This document shows, one piece after another, positions 59,901-64,000 of a stretch of 64,000 nucleotides of DNA. Position 1 is the stretch's first letter; the number at the start of each line of letters is the position of its first letter. Source of the DNA: Onchidella celtica. Its lineage: Eukaryota > Mollusca > Gastropoda > Systellommatophora > Onchidiidae. The notes below the pieces were generated by a model, which searched no databases, was not told the DNA's origin, and saw only the letters and a list, made by a program, of their open reading frames with translations. The DNA is taken from positions 57,552,321 through 57,616,320 of the forward strand of contig OZ007570.1 of assembly GCA_963931925.1 (NCBI GenBank), read 5' to 3'. The translations under genes were made by a program, and so were the position numbers.

Positions 59901-62201
59901 CTGTCGGACAACTTGAATAGATCAGGATCAAAATTATACGTATAAATTTCAGCCTTTGTATTATAAGGGAATGCCAAGATCAGACAGCGCCAACTGTTTT
60001 TATAGACCCACCCAATGCTTGATTTCGCCATCTTTGTCTCACACTCAGTGCTAAGACGATGGTGACACGGTTGACCTCCTTTTCAATTAAAAAAACAACA
60101 AAAACGTTATATTTGTCTCCCTTGTAAGAGTTCACAATAAATTGACGTCGGATGAAGTTTGGTAACTAAAAAACGTAAAATGAGATGCTTATAATGTATT
60201 ACAATTGTACTCCTCGAAAAATTGAGCATAATGCACATCTACCTGTCTTGGGAACTAAGAATTTTTAATGTCGTGACTCAATAAACCGTCATTTTATGGG
60301 TGGTCAAAGTTGGACTATCGTGCAATTTGCAAAAGATAGCAAATTTGAGGTGATTTTTCACTTTTGAAAATGTTATAACTTTCAATGCCTTTAACTAAGC
60401 CAGACTAATAAATTTGGTATCAAAATTCTTGGAAAAACAAGCTCCATCAGATTTGACAATAACTGGTGAGATATGGTAAAAAGTAAAAATCAGTTTGGGC
60501 TACCTACTGTACTTACAGCAAAAATTGAAGTGCGTACTTACTACTGGCACCAGTGTGTTGAACTTGAAGTTTAATTGCTGGTTTACACATGGGAAAGCTT
60601 GTAAACAGTCCTGTCCTAGATCTAATAAGTTGTGAAACATGCTTTCTACCCTAATATTATCAACTAATAGTGAATACTCAACACTTTCAAAAGTACAATT
60701 TGGATAATTTTCCTCCAGTTCACACTCAAGGAAAAGTAGAGAATTTCAAATAAAAACCACAACATCACCTCAGACTACTTTATACACGATGAAAAATTGA
60801 GCGAAACATATGAGGCTAAATATTTGGGTGTAACATTGGACAGAAAACTTACATGGAGCCAACATATTAATATCACATGTAACAAAGCAAACAGCATACT
60901 AGAATTTCTGAAAAGGAACATCTCTAACTGCGATAGGAAAGTAAAAGAGAAATGCTATAACACCTTTGTGAGGCCCTCCCTAGAGTATGGCTGCAGTGTC
61001 TGGGACCCCCATTGTCGAATAAATATAGACCAACTGGAAAGGGTCCAGAGGAGAGCTGCCCGCTTTGTGACGAATGACTATACTAGAAGTAGTAGTGTAA
61101 ACAAAATGATGAGAGACCTTCAGTGGACACCATTAGAAGAGAGGAGAGCAAAAAACAAAGTAAAAATATTTTATAAGGGCAGGGAAGGAAATATCCATAT
61201 CCCACTGAACCACCTCACCATTAATACCAGAGGCAACAGAAGGAATAATATAAAATATAACATCCCAAGCTCACGGGTTAACAGCCATCTTTATTCTTTT
61301 TACCCTCGTGTCATCAGGATGTGGAACAACCTCCCGGCAGAAGTCCAAACACTACCGTCTGCAACGACTTTCGACAATGAATTAAAGAACATAATTATCC
61401 GTTGCAGCTACCATTGTAACTAAAGTGCGGGTTGTATTTCTGTGCACAATCTGGAAACCAAGAGATATTTATACCAGAGTTATTATATACAAAAGATTTT
61501 ACACAACTAAGATATTTTTAAATGGTCTTAACATCTATGAAGGTTTTACCCTGCTTTTAGCCTCAGAGGAGCGACGTTGAGTCGCATATAGTAGTGCAGT
61601 TGGGGGAATCGTCTTATAGACGTGCCAACTATGAAAGAAGAAGAAGAAGAAGAAGAGTGGGAAAGAATGAGCTAATATCTTGGTTAACTAATAGTGAATA
61701 CTCGACACTTTCAAAAGTACAATTTGGATAATTTTCCTCCAGTTCACACTCAAGGAAAAGTAGAGTGGGAAAGGATGAGCTAATATTGGTTAACTGGATC
61801 TGGATGTCGAGTCTTTGCCTTTTGTAAAATACAGCTGCTCTGTTAGTGTTACAAGCTGTTATAAACCCGGTAGCTTTAGTTAGTTTAATTTACCGTTTAC
61901 AACAGCAGCCACAACCCTGTGAAATTTAAAACTTACCTACATGTAGTCCGTTAGTCTCATCACGACATAGATCAATTATAGGAAGCTTTCCTTCCCCCTT
62001 ACGAAGCACCGCAGTCACGGCCATGTCTGACTTGGGAATCCTGTCCTGCCGACAGAACTGTAGTGAGGTATGAAGCTGCGCCTGTTCAGATCGTCCAAAC
62101 CACTCCCACCTCAATATGGACGCAGATGAAGCCTTGTGTTTATGTAAAAATGAATATGGGCTAAGTCTATACACTCCAAGTATTAAGTGTCGCAGACCCA
62201 T
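53999..62201 (-). CDS. YRDC: threonylcarbamoyl-AMP synthase (YrdC/Sua5 family)
   Basis: Makes L-threonylcarbamoyl-AMP from threonine, bicarbonate and ATP, the first step of tRNA t6A37 synthesis; the KEOPS complex or OSGEPL1 performs the transfer. Exons: 62201-61937, 59278-59083, 57882-57648, 55904-55768 and 54083-53999. Borders are GT/AG, phases match, and the total is 918 bases (305 aa; human 279). YrdC motifs: VAVPTDTIYG-like at 107-116, IKHR at 133-136 (KxR), LLPGPVT at 168-174, IGIRIPNH at 194-201, LTSAN at 217-221 (SxN), GSTVVDLSSPG and IIRPG near the end. Residues 1-60 are Arg/His/Ser-rich with few acids, consistent with mitochondrial import; an in-frame Met (MAVTAV) before the core could start a cytosolic form. 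Introns carry a LINE fragment, an inverted duplication, an LTR-like element and a MITE. Confidence 0.95.
54683..55433 (-). mobile_element. Tigger-like MITE, copy 2, in YRDC intron 4
   Basis: 751 bp, TA on both sides (54681-54682, 55434-55435). It is the reverse complement of the 48727-49528 family, with long blocks of close similarity near both ends (for example gtcccactgatgtcgaga) and weaker similarity in the middle. No coding capacity. Confidence 0.85.
56002..57399 (+). mobile_element. candidate solo LTR, about 1.4 kb, in YRDC intron 3
   Basis: Begins TGTAACAGGG and ends CATCACA (TG...CA). It is flanked by gtggg at 55997-56001 and 57400-57404, a plausible 5-bp target-site duplication. A TATA-like GGGTATAAATCC lies near 56289, and the left part is GC-rich relative to the intron. 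An alternative reading is an LTR ending at 56761 (TATAACA) followed by interior remnant. No coding sequence remains. Confidence 0.45.
56883..56986. repeat. 46-bp tandem repeat, 2.3 copies
   Basis: Units starting cttcttggcttctcaacttc at 56883, 56929 and (partial) 56975. The two full copies look identical. It lies inside the candidate LTR. Confidence 0.9.
58394..59040. repeat. inverted duplication with 111-bp arms beside YRDC exon 2
   Basis: Arms 58394-58504 and 58930-59040 are reverse complements with few differences (outer ends aggagctga, inner ends agtgcctactct). Immediately inside the right arm, 58911-58929 (gattgtgatagtttctatg) duplicates 19 bp of exon 2 (59124-59142). No transposase and no obvious target-site duplication. 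Confidence 0.85.
60662..60741 (+). repeat. 80-bp direct repeat, left copy
   Basis: Starts aactaatagtgaatactc; one mismatch to 61686-61765. The LINE open frame starts right at its right edge. Confidence 0.9.
60742..61656 (+). mobile_element. 5'-truncated LINE fragment in YRDC intron 1
   Basis: A continuous frame from about 60743 to 61423 encodes the C-terminal part of a Jockey/CR1-like reverse transcriptase (YLGVTLDRKLTWSQHI, LEFLKRNISNCDRKVK, RPSLEYGCSVWDPH, QLERVQRRAARFV, MMRDLQWTPLEERR, YPRVIRMWNNLPAEV). The 3' end is an (AAG)n tail at about 61636-61656. No stop or frameshift in the surviving part. Plus-strand, antisense to YRDC. Confidence 0.85.
61686..61765 (+). repeat. 80-bp direct repeat, right copy
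   Basis: Same as 60662-60741 with one A/G difference. It is bracketed by two copies of a shorter word (gtgggaaag.atgagctaata at 61657 and 61765). Confidence 0.9.
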
Positions 62202-62225
62202 AAGGAAATAAGAGTGCAGTTAAAG

Positions 62226-62291
62226 CTAACTTGCGTTACCACGAGTTTCATCATCAAACATGTTTACGCTTCCATAACTGCGTGCGGCCAT
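62226..62291 (-). promoter_or_regulatory. upstream ORF in the YRDC leader
   Basis: ATG at 62291 in strong context (A at -3, G at +4) opens a 21-codon frame ending TAG at 62226, 24 bases before the YRDC ATG. The YRDC ATG itself has C at -3. A second in-frame ATG is at codon 11. Function depends on the transcript starting upstream of 62291, which the sequence alone cannot show. Confidence 0.55.
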
Positions 62292-62299
62292 TTTGGTTT

Positions 62300-63225
62300 C
62301 TTAAAAAAGTGAAAACTGCGGAAAATGAAAAAAATACAGATAAAATAATTTCCGAAACTTTTGTTTTTGTTTTTGGCCAAACAAGGACTTGAATGGTGGT
62401 TTGTTCGATAAATAAATAACAACAGCAACATTTAAAAAAAAAAAGGGGGGGGGGTAAGAATCGGCAATATAAAAAATCCAGATATTAACAGCCCAGAATA
62501 TAAGTATATTCACAGTTTAGTTTATCACAGAAGAAACATGTTTCGTTGGCAAGCCCCCTCCTTTTCTGACAGTACATGTGTTAGATAATAATTCCATGTA
62601 TGTGTAATTTTACTTATTAATTTGCATGTACCTATAATAAATCTGAGTGAATATTTCACTTTGTTGTTGTTGTTGTAAATTATTTTTTCAAACACTTCAT
62701 AATGATGTGCCACGATCCGAAATAAAAACAAAAACTTACAGTTTATACAAACAAAAATGACTCCTTTGCTATTAATACATGTACATGTATTCTCCATTTT
62801 CTAGTTTTATACACTAATACTAAATGCGGTAGTTGGTAATTGTAATACATGTGCACGCGTAATCTGTACTGTACTGACTGGCGTGAAGTGCCGGTTTACT
62901 ACCGGCGTGTAGAACAAAATATTGCCCATTCACGGACACAGAGTTAGACTGACAGACAGAGACTCATAGACTTCACACCGACTAGTGACCAAGACATGTT
63001 AAGTTTTGGCTGTATACAATGTATTTATAATGCAGATCCAATTCATAGTGGAGGAATAACGGGTGAACGTGGGGGGAGAAGAGGTGTCTTGATCTGTTAA
63101 TCCATGTGCATAAAAACATATTATGGTAGGGTCTCTGATTCCACGTACACCATTATCAGAAAGCTCACTTGCCATATGGTGAACATAGAAAACTAATATA
63201 ATACAGCTTTGTTTCGTAATAGTAA
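62300..63225. other. upstream of YRDC, nothing recognised
   Basis: AT-rich, with A/G homopolymer patches near 62430-62455. It should contain the YRDC promoter, but no TATA or other clear core element is evident. Confidence 0.4.
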
Positions 63226-63227
63226 AT

Positions 63228-63292
63228 AATAATGGATGGCATTTATATAGCGCATATCCATCGCCATTAGAAATGCTCTATGCGCTTTACAG
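63228..63292 (-). repeat. LINE/SINE 3'-tail-like sequence
   Basis: On the minus strand, gcgctatataaatgccatcc followed by attattatt resembles the CR1/L2 tail at 26430-26477. Confidence 0.5.
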
Positions 63293-63429
63293 AAGCTCTC
63301 TCACTCGCTCTTTCTTTCTCTCACCTTCTCTATCTCAGAGCAAATTGTAACCGCAGCCTGTTAGGCGCAGTTCACAACTGAATTCTAAAGTATTATAATA
63401 TTTGAATATCTATTAATATTTACTTGATA

Positions 63430-63775
63430 ATGAATTATAAATTTTTTGTTGGTGATATGGGGGTGAGGGGGGTGATATGGCTAAATTTTAATCTATTAAA
63501 TTTAATTTCAATTTTGCCCAGGCAGCGGCCTGTACGGCCAGCTTTTTACGATTTCCAACTGTCAAGGTATCTTTAACGTGCGCGACGTGAACACGGGCCT
63601 TCCGAATTTTTCCTTCCTTATCCAAGAAGACTTAAATACTCGATCCTACCCCCCAATATGATCAGGGACACGAAAATATGAGAATAATCCCAATTTCAAA
63701 CATGCCTGCACAGCCTGTGTTTTGAATCCGGGACCCTCGGCATGAGAGGTGCACCTTGCCTCTAGACCACCTTGT
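63430..63775 (-). mobile_element. tRNA-derived SINE, third copy
   Basis: The minus-strand head (ggtggtctagaggcaagg ... cccggattcaaaac) matches the tRNA-like head of the 18001-18356 copy. The body words cacgttaaagataccttgac and gcctgggcaaaattgaaat follow in the same order. The B box is degenerate, so it is probably not transcribed. Confidence 0.7.
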
Positions 63776-64000
63776 CGTACAACTTTCCCTTCGTCCCAAT
63801 GTTTGAGTATAGTAAACTCGTACAGACGCAATCACAAGATCAAAAATACAGAAAAAACCTCGAACTATCTTTATGCAACAATTTTTATTTCAACAAGATC
63901 AACGGAAAATCACCAACAATACCAAACATGGTAAAATATAACAACATTTACTTTCTGGAATTTGAATTTGCAACAGTTAAGTCTGTTTACTTGTACACTT

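Overview
The window is animal nuclear DNA. It is AT-rich and intron-rich, with GT/AG introns, one scaffold gap (200 N at 24220-24419) and heavy loading by LINEs, SINEs, LTR elements and DNA transposons. The intron style, the transposon mix (RTE, CR1/L2, L1/Tx1-like, long-LTR elements, pogo/Tigger-type) and the very frequent palindromic ACATGT/TACATGTA words fit a lophotrochozoan, perhaps a mollusc. That placement is inference.

Host genes in order. (1) A mitochondrial-type malic enzyme on the minus strand, 14 coding exons, 22131 to 4713, reconstructed here as 589 codons with every catalytic residue present. Its 6.5-kb intron 10 holds a complete-length but decayed 6.0-kb LINE with a 17-bp target-site duplication. 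(2) tRNA-Lys(CTT), plus strand, 24741-24813. (3) A divergent actin gene, minus strand, with a TATA/CArG-like promoter near 37.7 kb, a 5' UTR intron and one single-exon reading frame broken only by a TGA at codon 191. (4) An unrecognised plus-strand gene, about 41.1-51.4 kb, found by chaining four phase-compatible exons that end in a stop at 51421. (5) YRDC (threonylcarbamoyl-AMP synthase, tRNA t6A synthesis), minus strand, five exons, 62201 to 53999, with a well-placed uORF. Genes 4 and 5 converge; genes 3 and 4 diverge.

Mobile DNA. At 22.8-27.6 kb there are three 5'-truncated LINEs of different clades. At 27903-33936 there is a young LTR element without pol: its 2457-bp LTRs each contain a second copy of their own last 215 bp, giving a double-U3-like structure. 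At 45709-48720, inside an intron of the unknown gene, there is an intact pogo/jerky-type DDE transposon whose 684-aa transposase ends in a PHD finger. A Tigger-like MITE lies 4 bp beyond its TA duplication, and a second copy of that MITE lies in a YRDC intron. Other items are a tRNA-derived SINE family (three copies plus a possible tail), a candidate solo LTR, a foldback structure and a LINE fragment between 80-bp direct repeats.

The most unusual signals are the double-U3 LTR, the PHD-finger transposase, the unknown gene with two separately duplicated 3' splice-site regions, the actin nonsense codon inside a new palindrome, and the uORF on a gene whose yeast orthologue was found through upstream-AUG effects. 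Nothing here could be compared with a database; all homology calls come from recognising motifs by eye.
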